Assembly: GCF_014701235.1 (NCBI RefSeq)
Contig: NZ_AP022873.1
Coordinates: forward strand, 1,054,001-1,118,000
Origin: Dissulfurispira thermophila
GTDB taxonomy: Bacteria > Nitrospirota > Thermodesulfovibrionia > Thermodesulfovibrionales > Dissulfurispiraceae
Direction: 5' to 3'
DNA length: 64,000 nt
Below, one piece after another: positions 1 through 8,479 of the stretch (its first letter is position 1; each line of letters starts with the position of its first letter). Below the pieces are notes generated by a model, which saw nothing but the letters and a program-made list of their open reading frames with translations, was not told where the DNA came from and did no database searches. The position numbers and the translations under genes are program-made.

Positions 1-731
1 GTACCTCTGTCTTTAATATATAAAGGCTCTCCAAATGCGAAATAGACTTTTTTTGTAGGGTCGATTTTCCCAAAATCCTTTAGGATTTTGCCATTACCCC
101 ATGCATCTGTTTTCAGTGCTACAGGGACTATAGGAACATTTGCCCTGTGGGCTAATTTTATGCCAATGGTATTGAATTCCTCTGAATTGAAGGTTACTGT
201 TCTTGTGGTTTGCGGGAATATGACAATAGATTTACCTGATTTTAGTCTCTGAATTCCTCCTTCCATTACTGACTTGAAATCATCTCTGGGATTTGTCCTC
301 GTCACAATAATCGGATCTCTTGAACGCATTACATGTTTAAACACAGGGTATTCGACAAGGCTTTTTTTTACGACAAATGTTACATCTCTAAAAGGCTGTA
401 TTATTACAGGAAGAACAAATGTTTCAAGTGTGCTCATATGGTTTCCTATAAATATACAGGGGGTATCGAGATTTTTGAAATAATCAATGCCTGTTATTTC
501 TATTTCAATACCTACGCTTTCAAGTGTGCAGAGCACATCAAAACTACTTTTAGCCCATTCAGCATTACCATATCTTGCTCGCTTTGCACTGGAACTCGCC
601 TTAAATACTATTGGCAAAAGTTTGCAATAGAAGATGAACGAAGGAAATATCCTTGCAAGTAATGATATGCTGATATTGCCTGTTTTGTACGAACCATTTT
701 TAAAATCAAGAAATTCCAGAAAATCCTCCAT
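1..731 (-). CDS. Lysophospholipid acyltransferase (PlsC family), partial at 3' end
   Basis: The frame opens at an ATG at 731 and runs off the left edge, giving about 243 residues without a stop. PlsC-family enzymes transfer an acyl chain to lysophosphatidic acid or a related lysolipid at the inner membrane. Seen directly: the block I motif as NHMSTLET (about residue 97), block III as FPQTTRT and block IV as VPIVPVAL. The usual HX4D catalytic motif is HX4E here, and the usual FPEGTRS is FPQTTRT, so this belongs to a divergent subfamily whose substrate cannot be fixed from sequence. A repeat hairpin lies between it and the HD-domain gene upstream on the same strand. The C-terminus is outside the window. 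The family call is firm and the substrate is not. Confidence 0.85.
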   Translation of the reverse strand, partial: MEDFLEFLDFKNGSYKTGNISISLLARIFPSFIFYCKLLPIVFKASSSAKRARYGNAEWAKSSFDVLCTLESVGIEIEITGIDYFKNLDTPCIFIGNHMSTLETFVLPVIIQPFRDVTFVVKKSLVEYPVFKHVMRSRDPIIVTRTNPRDDFKSVMEGGIQRLKSGKSIVIFPQTTRTVTFNSEEFNTIGIKLAHRANVPIVPVALKTDAWGNGKILKDFGKIDPTKKVYFAFGEPLYIKDRG

Positions 732-756
732 CTTACCTCAACCTCAACTTATTCTT

Positions 757-803
757 TCTTAACCTTAACCTGTCTTTATAAAGACAGGCTAAGGTTAAGG
801 TTG
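757..803. repeat. Inverted repeat of the AGGTTAAGG/GACAGG family
   Basis: An almost perfect palindrome runs from 761 to 796, with arms AACCTTAACCTGTCTTTA and TAAAGACAGGCTAAGGTT differing at one base. It overlaps the stop codon of the HD-domain gene and lies between two minus-strand genes. There is no clean T-run, so it is not a classical terminator, though the hairpin could slow polymerase or protect a 3' end. The same words (GACAGG, then AGGTTAAGGTTAAGG) recur inside pyrC near 45541-45570, so this is one of the dispersed repeat families of the genome. Confidence 0.75.
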
Positions 804-1352
804 AGATGGTTCTTTAAAAAATATAAGCCATTCATCGAACTGTTTTAACTTATCTTCCCCAAACTTTGCAATTATTTCTCTGATTTCTGATACAGACTTT
901 TCTTTTCCAAGACTGTTTTGTTTTTTTGAATAAAACTTATCTGCAAAACATATTATTTTTTCTTCTAGAGTCTTTGGTGTCATATCTCTTTTAGGTAGAG
1001 GTAAATTATTCATCTCTATGTCTTTCACTGTCAAACCAACTCCTACATGTGTTTCACATACAATGGCATGTCTTGGAAATCCCTCTCTTTCGAGTATTTC
1101 TCTGCCAAGATAACCATGGCAGATATAAGGATGATAACCAAAACAGCCAATCTTTGGGGCATAGGTCATAAAGATGCCTATATCGTGTAAAATCGAAGCC
1201 TCTTCTATAAATTTAATATCTGGATTTAAATCTATTACTCTTTCAGCAACCTGCAGTGCCTTTTTTGCAACGAGCATGCCGTGATGAACCAGAAAGTGAT
1301 AAGCCTTTGAGTCAGGCTCATAATATTTTTCTATTATCTTTAGAACATCCAT
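795..1352 (-). CDS. HD-domain phosphohydrolase
   Basis: A 185-residue protein with the metal-binding pattern of HD phosphohydrolases: an N-terminal histidine region (FLVHHG, about residue 20), the central HDIG (about residues 56-59), a downstream CHGYLGREIL histidine and CETHVGVGL. Small HD proteins of this type act on nucleotides or cyclic dinucleotides; the substrate cannot be predicted here. The gene is transcribed away from nrdJ, with only 24 bases between the two start codons. No ribosome binding site precedes the ATG, and a TATAAT-like box ends about six bases upstream of it, so a leaderless message is possible. Confidence 0.8.
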   Translation of the reverse strand: MDVLKIIEKYYEPDSKAYHFLVHHGMLVAKKALQVAERVIDLNPDIKFIEEASILHDIGIFMTYAPKIGCFGYHPYICHGYLGREILEREGFPRHAIVCETHVGVGLTVKDIEMNNLPLPKRDMTPKTLEEKIICFADKFYSKKQNSLGKEKSVSEIREIIAKFGEDKLKQFDEWLIFFKEPSQP

Positions 1353-1376
1353 CTTATATTATAGTATAATTTTCAT
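1353..1376. promoter_or_regulatory. Very short divergent promoter region between the HD gene and nrdJ
   Basis: Only 24 bases separate the two divergent ATG codons. A TATAAT box at 1365-1370 points toward nrdJ, and a second (ATTATA on the plus strand, 1358-1363) points toward the HD gene. Each lies about six bases before its start codon, so transcription would begin at or next to the ATG. Neither gene has a Shine-Dalgarno sequence. The -35 regions would fall inside the opposite coding sequence and do not match the consensus. Confidence 0.5.
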
Positions 1377-3098
1377 ATGGAACTCACAGAAAATGCATTA
1401 AAGGTATTGCATGCCCGTTATCTACTCAGAGATGAAAAAGGCGTGTGTTTAGAAACACCCGAGGACATGTTCAGGCGAGTTGCTCGAAATATAGCCGGGG
1501 CAGAAAGACTTTATGGCGAGGATGCATCATATTGGGAAGATAGATTTTATGAATTGATGACATCACTTAAGTTTCTTCCGAATTCCCCTGCATTGATGAA
1601 TGCTGGAAAGTCTATTGGACAGCTTGCTGCGTGTTTTGTTTTGCCTGTTGAAGACTCTATGAAGAGCATATTCGATACTTTGAAAAATGCTGCATTGATA
1701 CTTCAAAGCGGAGGTGGGACAGGTTTTTCTTTTTCGAGGCTCAGACCTCGAGCAGATATTGTGAGGTCAACAGGCGGCATTGCAAGCGGTCCTGTATCAT
1801 TTATGAAGATTTATAATACTGCTACTGAAGTGATAAAACAGGGTGGTGCAAGGCGCGGGGCAAACATGGGTATTTTAAGAATAGACCATCCTGATATCAT
1901 CGAATTTATTAGAGTAAAGAGAAGAGAGGGAGAATTGACTAATTTTAATATCTCTGTAGCAGTAACAGATGAATTTATGGAAGCATTGAAAAATGAAGGA
2001 GAATATAATCTCCGTAATCCACGATCAGGCGAGATTATTGGAAGCATTAAGGCAAAGGCTGTTTTTAATGAAATTATAGAAAGTGCATGGGAGACAGGTG
2101 ACCCGGGACTGATATTCATAGACAGGATTAACAGGGCTAATCCAACGCCTCATATTGGTCAGATAGAGAGTACAAATCCATGTGGTGAACAGCCCCTTTT
2201 GCCATATGAGGCATGTGTGCTTGGCTCCATAAATTTATCTAAATATATAAAGACAGAAGACAGAGGACAGAAGACAGAAGATAGGATTGACTGGGATATG
2301 CTTGCTGAAGACATTAAGATTGCTGTAAGATTTCTTGATGATTCTATTGATGTTAATATATATCCACTTCCTGAAATTGAAAAGATGCACAAGGGTAATA
2401 GGAAGATAGGGCTTGGAGTAATGGGATGGGCTGATATGCTTATACTTTTAGGTATCCCATATAATCATAAAAGGGCTTTTGAATTTGCAAGAAAGATTAT
2501 GAAATTCATAAGAGATAAATCTAAAGAGGCATCAGAAGAACTCGCAAAAAAAAGGGGAGTATTTCCTAATTTTAAAGGCTCTATCTATGATGCTCCTGAT
2601 ATGCCAAAGGTAAGAAATGCCACGACTACAACCATAGCGCCTACAGGCACTTTATCTATAATTGCAGATTGTTCAAGCGGCATCGAACCTCTATTTGCCA
2701 TTGCATATAAAAGGCTCGTGCTTGATACCGAGCTATATGAAGTAAATAAATATTTCGTCAGGATTGCTGAGAAGAGGGGATTTTATTCTGAATCTTTGAT
2801 GAACAAGGTGTTTAAAAAAGGAAATCTCAAGGGCATAAAGGAAATACCGATGGATGTAAAGAGACTTTTTAAAACAGCACTCGAGATTCCGCCAGAAGAC
2901 CACATCGAAATGCAAGCAGCATTTCAAGAATATACGGACAATGCAGTTTCAAAGACAATTAATCTACCTAATAAGGCAAAGAAAGAGGATGTTGAGAAGG
3001 CATTTATTCTGGCATATGACAAAGGTGTTAAAGGTATTACTGTTTTCAGATACGGTGCAAAGAAAGGGACGCTTGTCAAAATTGCTGACTCAGATTAA
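1377..3098 (+). CDS. nrdJ: Adenosylcobalamin-dependent ribonucleotide reductase (class II)
   Basis: Reduces ribonucleotides to deoxyribonucleotides with a B12-generated radical, without oxygen. The active-site loop NPCGEQP is at residues 267-273: N267, C269 (thiyl radical) and E271. C86 (AACFVLP) and C280 (YEACVLGSINL) match the redox pair of class II enzymes, with C280 eleven residues after C269 as in the Thermotoga enzyme. The barrel motifs SGGGTGFSFSRLRP (111-124) and TTTIAPTGTLS are intact. At 573 residues it lacks an N-terminal ATP cone and ends at KGTLVKIADSD without the C-terminal cysteine pair usual in NrdJ, so reduction of the active-site disulphide may need another route. Residues 291-303 (KTEDRGQKTEDR) are encoded by a GACAGA word tract and look like an insertion. 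Confidence 0.95.
   Translation: MELTENALKVLHARYLLRDEKGVCLETPEDMFRRVARNIAGAERLYGEDASYWEDRFYELMTSLKFLPNSPALMNAGKSIGQLAACFVLPVEDSMKSIFDTLKNAALILQSGGGTGFSFSRLRPRADIVRSTGGIASGPVSFMKIYNTATEVIKQGGARRGANMGILRIDHPDIIEFIRVKRREGELTNFNISVAVTDEFMEALKNEGEYNLRNPRSGEIIGSIKAKAVFNEIIESAWETGDPGLIFIDRINRANPTPHIGQIESTNPCGEQPLLPYEACVLGSINLSKYIKTEDRGQKTEDRIDWDMLAEDIKIAVRFLDDSIDVNIYPLPEIEKMHKGNRKIGLGVMGWADMLILLGIPYNHKRAFEFARKIMKFIRDKSKEASEELAKKRGVFPNFKGSIYDAPDMPKVRNATTTTIAPTGTLSIIADCSSGIEPLFAIAYKRLVLDTELYEVNKYFVRIAEKRGFYSESLMNKVFKKGNLKGIKEIPMDVKRLFKTALEIPPEDHIEMQAAFQEYTDNAVSKTINLPNKAKKEDVEKAFILAYDKGVKGITVFRYGAKKGTLVKIADSD
2255..2287. repeat. GACAGA word tract inside nrdJ
   Basis: A tandem of AAGACAGAAGACAGAGGAC-type words sits in frame in nrdJ and encodes KTEDRGQKTEDR between SINLSKYI and IDWDMLAEDI. 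A related tract (GGACAGAGGACAGAAGA) lies directly before the fabD start codon at 7080-7096, and another (AGAAGTCAGAGGTCTGG on the coding strand) lies inside tilS. The recurrence points to a mobile or self-copying sequence family, not ordinary coding sequence. Confidence 0.65.
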
Positions 3099-3104
3099 AG
3101 CATT

Positions 3105-3854
3105 ATGTTTGCATTGAAGAAAATCATAGCTGCGTTTATTTTGCCCCCGGGCGTATTTATTATTATTTTATTATTTTCAGGATTATGGTTTTTATTTAAG
3201 AAAAACTGGAAGGCCAGTATTATAAATTGCTTTCTTGGTATTTCCATGTGGGCATTTTCCATATCACCTGTAGCAGATGCAATGCTCAGAGGGCTTGAAT
3301 ATAATCTTAAAATCCCTGAAAATTCCAATGGAGATGTGATAATACTTTTAGGTGGTGGTGTATATGATAATGCACCTGATTTATCAGGCATTGGCGCTCC
3401 TTCAGAGGACATGCTTGGAAGGATTCTTACTGCTGTAAGACTTCAGAAAAAACTAAATGTGCATGTGATAGTGTCAGGTGGGGTAGTTTTTGAAGGTAAA
3501 AAGCCAGAGGCTCCTATTGTAAGAAGATTTCTCACTGATCTCGGAGTGCCTGACAAAAAAATTATCATCGAAGACAAAAGCAGAGATACAATTGAGAATG
3601 CAAGATACACCAGTGAGATTTGTAAGAGGTTTGGATATAAGAAACCTTTGCTTGTGACATCTGCATATCATATGAAACGGTCAGTAATGAGCTTTGAAAA
3701 AGTCGGAATCAAGGTTATGCCATTTCCTGCTAACTTCAAGACATGGGAAAATAAAAAATATGGATGGGAAGATTATTTGCCCAATAGTTTGGATTTGACA
3801 CATACTGCAATGCACGAGTATATAGGATTTTTATTTTATAAATTTGCATATTAG
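3105..3854 (+). CDS. YdcF/ElyC-like membrane protein (DUF218)
   Basis: A 249-residue protein with two N-terminal membrane segments (about residues 8-28 and 37-58) followed by a DUF218 domain. That domain is visible as [15 protein letters not shown] (about 76-90), the VIVSGG motif (about 121-126), [13 protein letters not shown] and [12 protein letters not shown]. The family includes ElyC and SanA, linked to envelope and lipid-carrier metabolism, but the reaction is not established. It starts 6 bases after the nrdJ stop and ends 11 bases before pdxJ, so it probably shares their transcript. Confidence 0.85.
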   Translation: MFALKKIIAAFILPPGVFIIILLFSGLWFLFKKNWKASIINCFLGISMWAFSISPVADAMLRGLEYNLKIPENSNGDVIILLGGGVYDNAPDLSGIGAPSEDMLGRILTAVRLQKKLNVHVIVSGGVVFEGKKPEAPIVRRFLTDLGVPDKKIIIEDKSRDTIENARYTSEICKRFGYKKPLLVTSAYHMKRSVMSFEKVGIKVMPFPANFKTWENKKYGWEDYLPNSLDLTHTAMHEYIGFLFYKFAY

Positions 3855-3865
3855 GAGGAATTTTT

Positions 3866-4582
3866 ATGTTACTCGGAGTTAATGTTGACCATGTTGCAAC
3901 AGTAAGGAATGCAAGAAAGACCTTTGAGCCTGATCCTGTGATGGCTGCAACACTTGCAATTTTAGGAGGAGCTAACGGTATCACAGTTCATCTCAGAGAG
4001 GATAGGCGCCATATTCATGACAGGGACTTGAGGTTATTGAGAGAGGTAGTAAATTGTGAATTGAATCTTGAAATGGCTGCAACAAGAGAGATGATTCGCA
4101 TTGCCCTTGAAGTAAAACCAGATATGGTGACACTTGTGCCTGAAAAAAGACAAGAACTTACAACAGAGGGCGGCATAGATGTGGTAAATCAGAAGAAACT
4201 CCTCAAAGAAACTATAAAAAAACTCAAAGATGGCAACATCCCTGTAAGCCTCTTTATCAATCCAGATATCATGGATGTGGACATATCAAAAGAAATTGGT
4301 GCAGATATGGTTGAGATCCACACAGGACTTTATGCTAATGCAAAAGGCAAAAGGCAAGAAAAGGAATTACACAGGGTCATAGAGGCAGTGAAGATAGCAA
4401 ATAAATTGGGATTATTGGCTAATGCTGGACATGGTCTTAATTATTTCAATGTGAAGAGCATTGCTGCTATTGAAGGGATAAGGGGTCTTTATATTGGCCA
4501 CAGCATTATATCGAGGGCTGTGCTTGTAGGCATTGAAAGGGCAGTGAGGGAGATGAAGGACTTGATAGGTAATCGTAAATGA
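3866..4582 (+). CDS. pdxJ: Pyridoxine 5'-phosphate synthase
   Basis: Condenses 1-deoxyxylulose 5-phosphate with 3-amino-2-oxopropyl phosphate to form pyridoxine 5'-phosphate in the DXP-dependent vitamin B6 pathway. The 238-residue length is normal. Family signatures visible are [15 protein letters not shown] at the N-terminus, [13 protein letters not shown] (about 39-51), TLVPEKRQE (about 91-99), VEIHTGLYA and NAGHGLNY. A strong ribosome binding site (TAGGAGG) precedes the ATG. The stop codon overlaps the acpS start as ATGA, the usual pdxJ-acpS arrangement. Confidence 0.97.
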   Translation: MLLGVNVDHVATVRNARKTFEPDPVMAATLAILGGANGITVHLREDRRHIHDRDLRLLREVVNCELNLEMAATREMIRIALEVKPDMVTLVPEKRQELTTEGGIDVVNQKKLLKETIKKLKDGNIPVSLFINPDIMDVDISKEIGADMVEIHTGLYANAKGKRQEKELHRVIEAVKIANKLGLLANAGHGLNYFNVKSIAAIEGIRGLYIGHSIISRAVLVGIERAVREMKDLIGNRK

Positions 4583-4962
4583 TCGTAGGCATAGGCACTG
4601 ACATTGTTGAGATAAGTAGAATTAAACATGCAGTTGAAAAATGGGGAAAGCGATTCCTGAAGAAGATATTTACAGAAAAAGAGATCTCTTACTGCTATAG
4701 AAAGAAAGATCCTTTCCCACATCTTGCTGTAAGATTTGCAGCAAAAGAGGCGGTAATCAAGGCATTATCATCAGAAGACAGAGGCATAAAGATTGGTAAT
4801 TTGAGAAGTATTGAAATATTAAATCATCCCACAGGAAAACCATGCATTAATTTACTTGAGAATCTGGAGGCATTTTTTGAGGATAAGTTTATTATTCATC
4901 TCACACTCTCACATGAGCGAAGCTATGCTATAGCTACAGTTGTGCTTGAAAGAAAAAATTAA
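4579..4962 (+). CDS. acpS: Holo-[acyl-carrier-protein] synthase
   Basis: Transfers 4'-phosphopantetheine from CoA to the serine of acyl carrier protein. The 127-residue size is typical. The two magnesium-binding motifs are clear: [12 protein letters not shown] (D8 at the N-terminus) and [12 protein letters not shown] (about residues 52-63). The start overlaps the pdxJ stop by four bases, indicating translational coupling. The next 138 bases before etfB are a repeat tract. Confidence 0.96.
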   Translation: MIVGIGTDIVEISRIKHAVEKWGKRFLKKIFTEKEISYCYRKKDPFPHLAVRFAAKEAVIKALSSEDRGIKIGNLRSIEILNHPTGKPCINLLENLEAFFEDKFIIHLTLSHERSYAIATVVLERKN

Positions 4963-4989
4963 TAAAAGGTATAATCTTCAGTCTTAACC

Positions 4990-5066
4990 TTCTGAAGTGT
5001 CAGAGATTAAAAGTGTCATAGTGCCAAAGTATCAAAGCTCAGAGACTCTGACACTCTGATACTTAT
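4990..5066. repeat. AGTGTCA word tract with inverted parts
   Basis: This stretch between acpS and etfB consists of variants of the words AGTGTCA and AGTATCA. It contains inverted pairs such as AAGTATCA/TGATACTT and TGTCAGAG/CTCTGACA that could fold into a hairpin. The same word family (AAAGTGTCAAAGTGTCAAGG) is found in frame inside carB at about 50649-50690. No gene is seen in it. Confidence 0.7.
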
Positions 5067-5100
5067 AAGGCTTTGATAATCATAATAAAGGAGGATAATC

Positions 5101-5883
5101 TTGAACATCATTGTCTGCATAAAACAGGTTCCTGATACAGCAGAAGTCAGGATAAATCCTGAGACAAACACATTAATAAGGGAAGGTGTTCCGAGCATTA
5201 TAAATCCATATGATCTACATGCAATCGAGGCTGCTTTACAGATAAAAGAGAAAGTTGGAGGCAAGGTGACTGCTATTACAATGGGACCTCCACAAGCAGA
5301 AGATGCATTGAGAGAGGCAATATCCATGGGAGTTGACGATGTAAGGCTTATTTCTGATAGGGCATTTGCCGGTGCTGATACATGGGCAACTTCATATACT
5401 CTTTATAAGGCTATTGAGAAACTCGGATATGACATAATCATTTGTGGAAAACAAGCAATAGATGGAGATACTGCACAGGTAGGCCCTGAGGTTGCAGAAT
5501 TTCTGAATATTCCTCACATAGCATATATTAGAAAAATCGAGGATGTCAGCGACAAGTATATAAAAGTTCAGAGGCTTATGGATGACGGTTATGATGTTGT
5601 TGAATCCCCGATTCCTGTTCTTCTTACTGTTGTTAAGGAACTCAATACTCCAAGACTCCCATCGCTTAAGGGGAAAATGACAGCTAAAAAGGCAGTAATT
5701 ACAAAAATGGATTTGAATGCAATTGGTGCTGAACCTGATAATGTCGGGTTAAAGGGTTCTCCAACACAGGTCAAAAATATATTTGCACCTCAATCAAAGG
5801 CTGACAGAAAAATGCTTCAAGGGAGTATTGAAGATCAAGTAGATGAACTTATCAAACAATTGAGAGGGTTAAAATGCGTATAG
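5101..5883 (+). CDS. etfB: Electron transfer flavoprotein, beta subunit
   Basis: The smaller ETF subunit, which binds AMP or a second flavin and moves electrons between acyl-CoA-type dehydrogenases and other carriers. The TTG start at 5101 is chosen because a clear AGGAGG lies nine bases upstream and the protein begins MNIIVCIKQVPDTAEVRI, the family N-terminus. CGKQAIDGDTAQVGPE (about 122-137) is the EtfB signature. The 260-residue length is normal. It overlaps etfA by ten bases. Confidence 0.95.
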   Translation: MNIIVCIKQVPDTAEVRINPETNTLIREGVPSIINPYDLHAIEAALQIKEKVGGKVTAITMGPPQAEDALREAISMGVDDVRLISDRAFAGADTWATSYTLYKAIEKLGYDIIICGKQAIDGDTAQVGPEVAEFLNIPHIAYIRKIEDVSDKYIKVQRLMDDGYDVVESPIPVLLTVVKELNTPRLPSLKGKMTAKKAVITKMDLNAIGAEPDNVGLKGSPTQVKNIFAPQSKADRKMLQGSIEDQVDELIKQLRGLKCV

Positions 5884-7079
5884 TCGTCAAAATAGAGAAA
5901 TGCACTGGATGCGGACAATGTATTGATTCATGCCCATTTACTGCAATAATTATGCATGAGGGTAAGGCATTTATTAATGAATATTGCCAGTTTTGCAAGA
6001 CATGTCTGAATGTATGCCCTGAGGGTGCAATAGTAGAGATACTGGAAGACGAAGATTTACAGCCTTCATCCTTTAGCACGCAACTTTCAGCCTATAAAGG
6101 CGTCTGGGTTTTTGCTGAGCAGCGCGAAGGTGTGGTTGCGTCTGTTGCTTATGAACTTCTTGGTGTGGGGAAAAGACTCGCAGATGAATTAAGGACAGAG
6201 CTTTCTGCTATTTTGTTTGGCGCAGATGATGTACAGGCAAAAGAGCTTATAAAATGGGGTGCTGACAGGGTCTATCATTGTAAAGACACAATTTTTGATA
6301 AATTCAATGATGAACCTTATGCAATGCTTTTAACCCGCATTATAAACAATTACAAACCTGAAATAGTTCTTGCAGGTGCTACACCTATTGGACGGTCTTT
6401 TATTCCAAGAGTTGCTGCAAGTTTGAAAACAGGTCTGACTGCTGATTGCACAGCACTTGAGATAGACAAAGACTCAGGTAATCTTTTGCAGATAAGGCCT
6501 GCATTTGGCGGGAATATAATGGCTACAATTTTATGTCCAAATCATAGACCCCAGATAGCAACTGTAAGACCGAGGGTAATGAAACGTGGTGAATACATTG
6601 CAGATAGAAATGGTGAAATTATTTCTATATCAGCAGACAATATTACAAGCAGGACAAAAGTGATTGAAACAGTGAAAGAGGTTTCAGAATGCATGGTAAA
6701 TCTCCAGGAGGCAGAAGTTATTGTTGCTGGCGGTAGAGGACTGGGGAGATCAGAAGGATTCAAGATGCTCGAAGAGCTTGCAGAAGTGCTCGGTGGAGCA
6801 GTTGGTGCATCAAGGGCTGCTGTTGATGAGGGCTGGATCTCTTACAGCCATCAGGTAGGGCAGACAGGTAAGACAGTTTGCCCTAAGATATATATTGCAT
6901 GCGGCATATCAGGTGCTGTGCAGCATCTTGTTGGCATGCAGTCATCAGACATAATCATTGCTATAAATAAAAATCCTGAGGCACCCATATTTAATATCGC
7001 AACATATGGCATAGTTGGCGATGTTTATGAGGTTGTGCCACTTCTTATCAAAAAATTAAGAGAGATAAAAGGGCAGTAA
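5874..7079 (+). CDS. etfA: Electron transfer flavoprotein alpha subunit with N-terminal 2[4Fe-4S] ferredoxin domain
   Basis: A 401-residue EtfA. Residues 1-55 are a bacterial ferredoxin domain with CTGCGQCIDSCPF and CQFCKTCLNVCPEG, so electrons can pass from FAD to two iron-sulphur clusters. The rest is the usual alpha chain: VWVFAEQREG (about 76-85), a central domain, then the FAD-binding domain with VAGGRGLG, GASRAAVDEGW, SHQVGQTGKTV and YIACGISGAVQH. This form occurs in strict anaerobes and may serve confurcation or bifurcation of electrons. The gene overlaps etfB and is followed by fabD; no acyl-CoA dehydrogenase is adjacent. Confidence 0.95.
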   Translation: MRIVVKIEKCTGCGQCIDSCPFTAIIMHEGKAFINEYCQFCKTCLNVCPEGAIVEILEDEDLQPSSFSTQLSAYKGVWVFAEQREGVVASVAYELLGVGKRLADELRTELSAILFGADDVQAKELIKWGADRVYHCKDTIFDKFNDEPYAMLLTRIINNYKPEIVLAGATPIGRSFIPRVAASLKTGLTADCTALEIDKDSGNLLQIRPAFGGNIMATILCPNHRPQIATVRPRVMKRGEYIADRNGEIISISADNITSRTKVIETVKEVSECMVNLQEAEVIVAGGRGLGRSEGFKMLEELAEVLGGAVGASRAAVDEGWISYSHQVGQTGKTVCPKIYIACGISGAVQHLVGMQSSDIIIAINKNPEAPIFNIATYGIVGDVYEVVPLLIKKLREIKGQ

Positions 7080-7097
7080 AGGACAGAGGACAGAAGA

Positions 7098-8030
7098 ATG
7101 GGAAAAAGCGTTGTCTTTATCTTTCCGGGACAGGGGTCGCAGTATGTAGGAATGGGCAAAGACCTCTATGATAATTTTGATGAGGTAAAAATGCTTTATG
7201 GCGATGCTTCTGATGTCTTAGGATATGATGTTGCTGATTTGAGCTTTAATGGCACAGCCGAAGAGTTGAATAAGACATTCAGGACCCAGCCATGTTTGCT
7301 TGTTGCAAGCATTGCAGCATATACAGCATTAACCCTGAAAAATATTACTCCATCTGTAGTTGCTGGACACAGTCTTGGTGAATATTCCGCACTTGTTGCA
7401 GCGAGAAGCATATCTTTTAAAGATGCAGTAAGGATTACAGAGATTAGAGGGAAAATAATGCAGGATGCAGTGCCTGAAGGCAGGGGTCTTATGGCTGCAA
7501 TATTGGGACTTGATAGAAAGGTTGTAGATGAAATCTGTAATTCAATTAAATCAGGCTATGTTGCTGCAGCAAATTATAACTGTCCGGGGCAGATTGTAAT
7601 ATCAGGCGAAAAAATAGCTGTAGAGGAAGCAATGAAAATGGCTAAAGAAAAAGGTGCAAAACGTGCACTCCCCCTTGCAGTAAGTGTTCCATCACACTGC
7701 AAGTTAATGGAAGATGCAAGCAAAAAATTCGAAGAGGCATTGAAGGAGATTGAGATAAAGGATGCGCAGGTACTATTTGTAAATAATGTGGAAGCACGGT
7801 TTGTTTCAAATACAGATGAAATAAGGAAGTCACTTGTGATGCAGTTAAGCAAATCAGTTTTGTGGGAAGACTGCATAAAGACCATATCTGCATCTGGTGC
7901 AAATACTTTTATTGAAGTTGGACCAGGAAAGATTTTGTCAGGATTAATTAAGAGGATTGAGCCTTCGGTAAAAATTTTAAATGTTGAAGATATAGAGTCG
8001 TTAAATAAAACTCTGTCAGAGATTTCTTAA
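7098..8030 (+). CDS. fabD: Malonyl-CoA:ACP transacylase
   Basis: Loads malonyl groups onto acyl carrier protein for fatty acid synthesis. GQGSQYVGMG (11-20), the nucleophile elbow GHSLGEYSALV with S92 and H91, the arginine region ITEIRGKIMQ and catalytic H200 (VSVPSHCKLM) are all present. The 310-residue length is normal. The 18 bases between etfA and this gene carry a GGACAGAGGACAGAAGA word tract, so the ribosome binding site is formed by the repeat itself. It may be co-transcribed with etfBA. Confidence 0.96.
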   Translation: MGKSVVFIFPGQGSQYVGMGKDLYDNFDEVKMLYGDASDVLGYDVADLSFNGTAEELNKTFRTQPCLLVASIAAYTALTLKNITPSVVAGHSLGEYSALVAARSISFKDAVRITEIRGKIMQDAVPEGRGLMAAILGLDRKVVDEICNSIKSGYVAAANYNCPGQIVISGEKIAVEEAMKMAKEKGAKRALPLAVSVPSHCKLMEDASKKFEEALKEIEIKDAQVLFVNNVEARFVSNTDEIRKSLVMQLSKSVLWEDCIKTISASGANTFIEVGPGKILSGLIKRIEPSVKILNVEDIESLNKTLSEIS

Positions 8031-8031
8031 G

Positions 8032-8265
8032 ATGCTTATTGATGCAAGGGGATTAAGGCATCCGGAACATATAAAAGAATTTAAAAGACACCTTGAAGGA
8101 CTGTGCACTGTTTATGAGGACATAAAGGTTTTGATAGACGATAATGAATCTGATATAAAGAAGTTTGAGATGTATATCCGTTCATGCCATGCGAAGTATA
8201 AGATTCATAAGGAAGACGGTTATTTAAGGGTAAATATTTCAGCGCCGTTCAGCATGTGCGGATAA
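8032..8265 (+). CDS. TusA/SirA-like small protein without the catalytic cysteine
   Basis: A 77-residue protein starting one base after the fabD stop. The N-terminus MLIDARGLRHPEHIKEFKRH resembles the TusA/SirA/YedF fold, in which the motif is normally DxRGLxCPxPI. Here the cysteine that carries sulphur is replaced by histidine (RHP). A second strand-helix unit (YEDIKVLIDD, then SDIKKFEMYI) and the final EDGYLRVNIS strand fit the fold. Sulphur transfer by the usual chemistry is therefore unlikely; a C-terminal cysteine (SMCG) remains. The fold call is by resemblance only. Confidence 0.55.
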   Translation: MLIDARGLRHPEHIKEFKRHLEGLCTVYEDIKVLIDDNESDIKKFEMYIRSCHAKYKIHKEDGYLRVNISAPFSMCG

Positions 8266-8275
8266 GCAAGCGTAA

Positions 8276-8446
8276 GCTATAAGGTAAAACTAACTTTTGC
8301 AAAATTAATTAGTCCGCAGTGTTTTATGAGAACTAAAACAGAATATAAAAGTTTTCAAAAGTGTAGAGGTAGGGGGGCAGTCGTTACTTTGCCCCTTGGA
8401 GAACCCAGAAATTTTGCTTCAAGTTAGTTCTACCTTGTAGGCTATA
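8276..8446. repeat. Long inverted-repeat element between the TusA-like gene and mdh
   Basis: Arms of about 32-36 bases flank a loop of about 100 bases. The core AAGGTAAAACTAACTT (8281-8296) pairs with AAGTTAGTTCTACCTT (8420-8435) at 15 of 16 positions. The pairing extends inward through GCAAAATT/AATTTTGC and outward through AGCTAT against GTAGGCT with a bulge. Inside the loop GGGGCA (8373-8378) and TGCCCC (8390-8395) form a second hairpin. No T-run follows, so this is not a simple terminator. It could be a miniature transposable element or a structured leader of mdh. It does not match any riboswitch I can recall. Confidence 0.65.
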
Positions 8447-8479
8447 GATGGTAATGAATGTAAAGGAGAATAAATTAGG

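Noticed and set aside
274-662. Plus-strand reading frames in the first 700 bases
   Set aside because: They are shadows of the minus-strand acyltransferase, whose motifs are clear.
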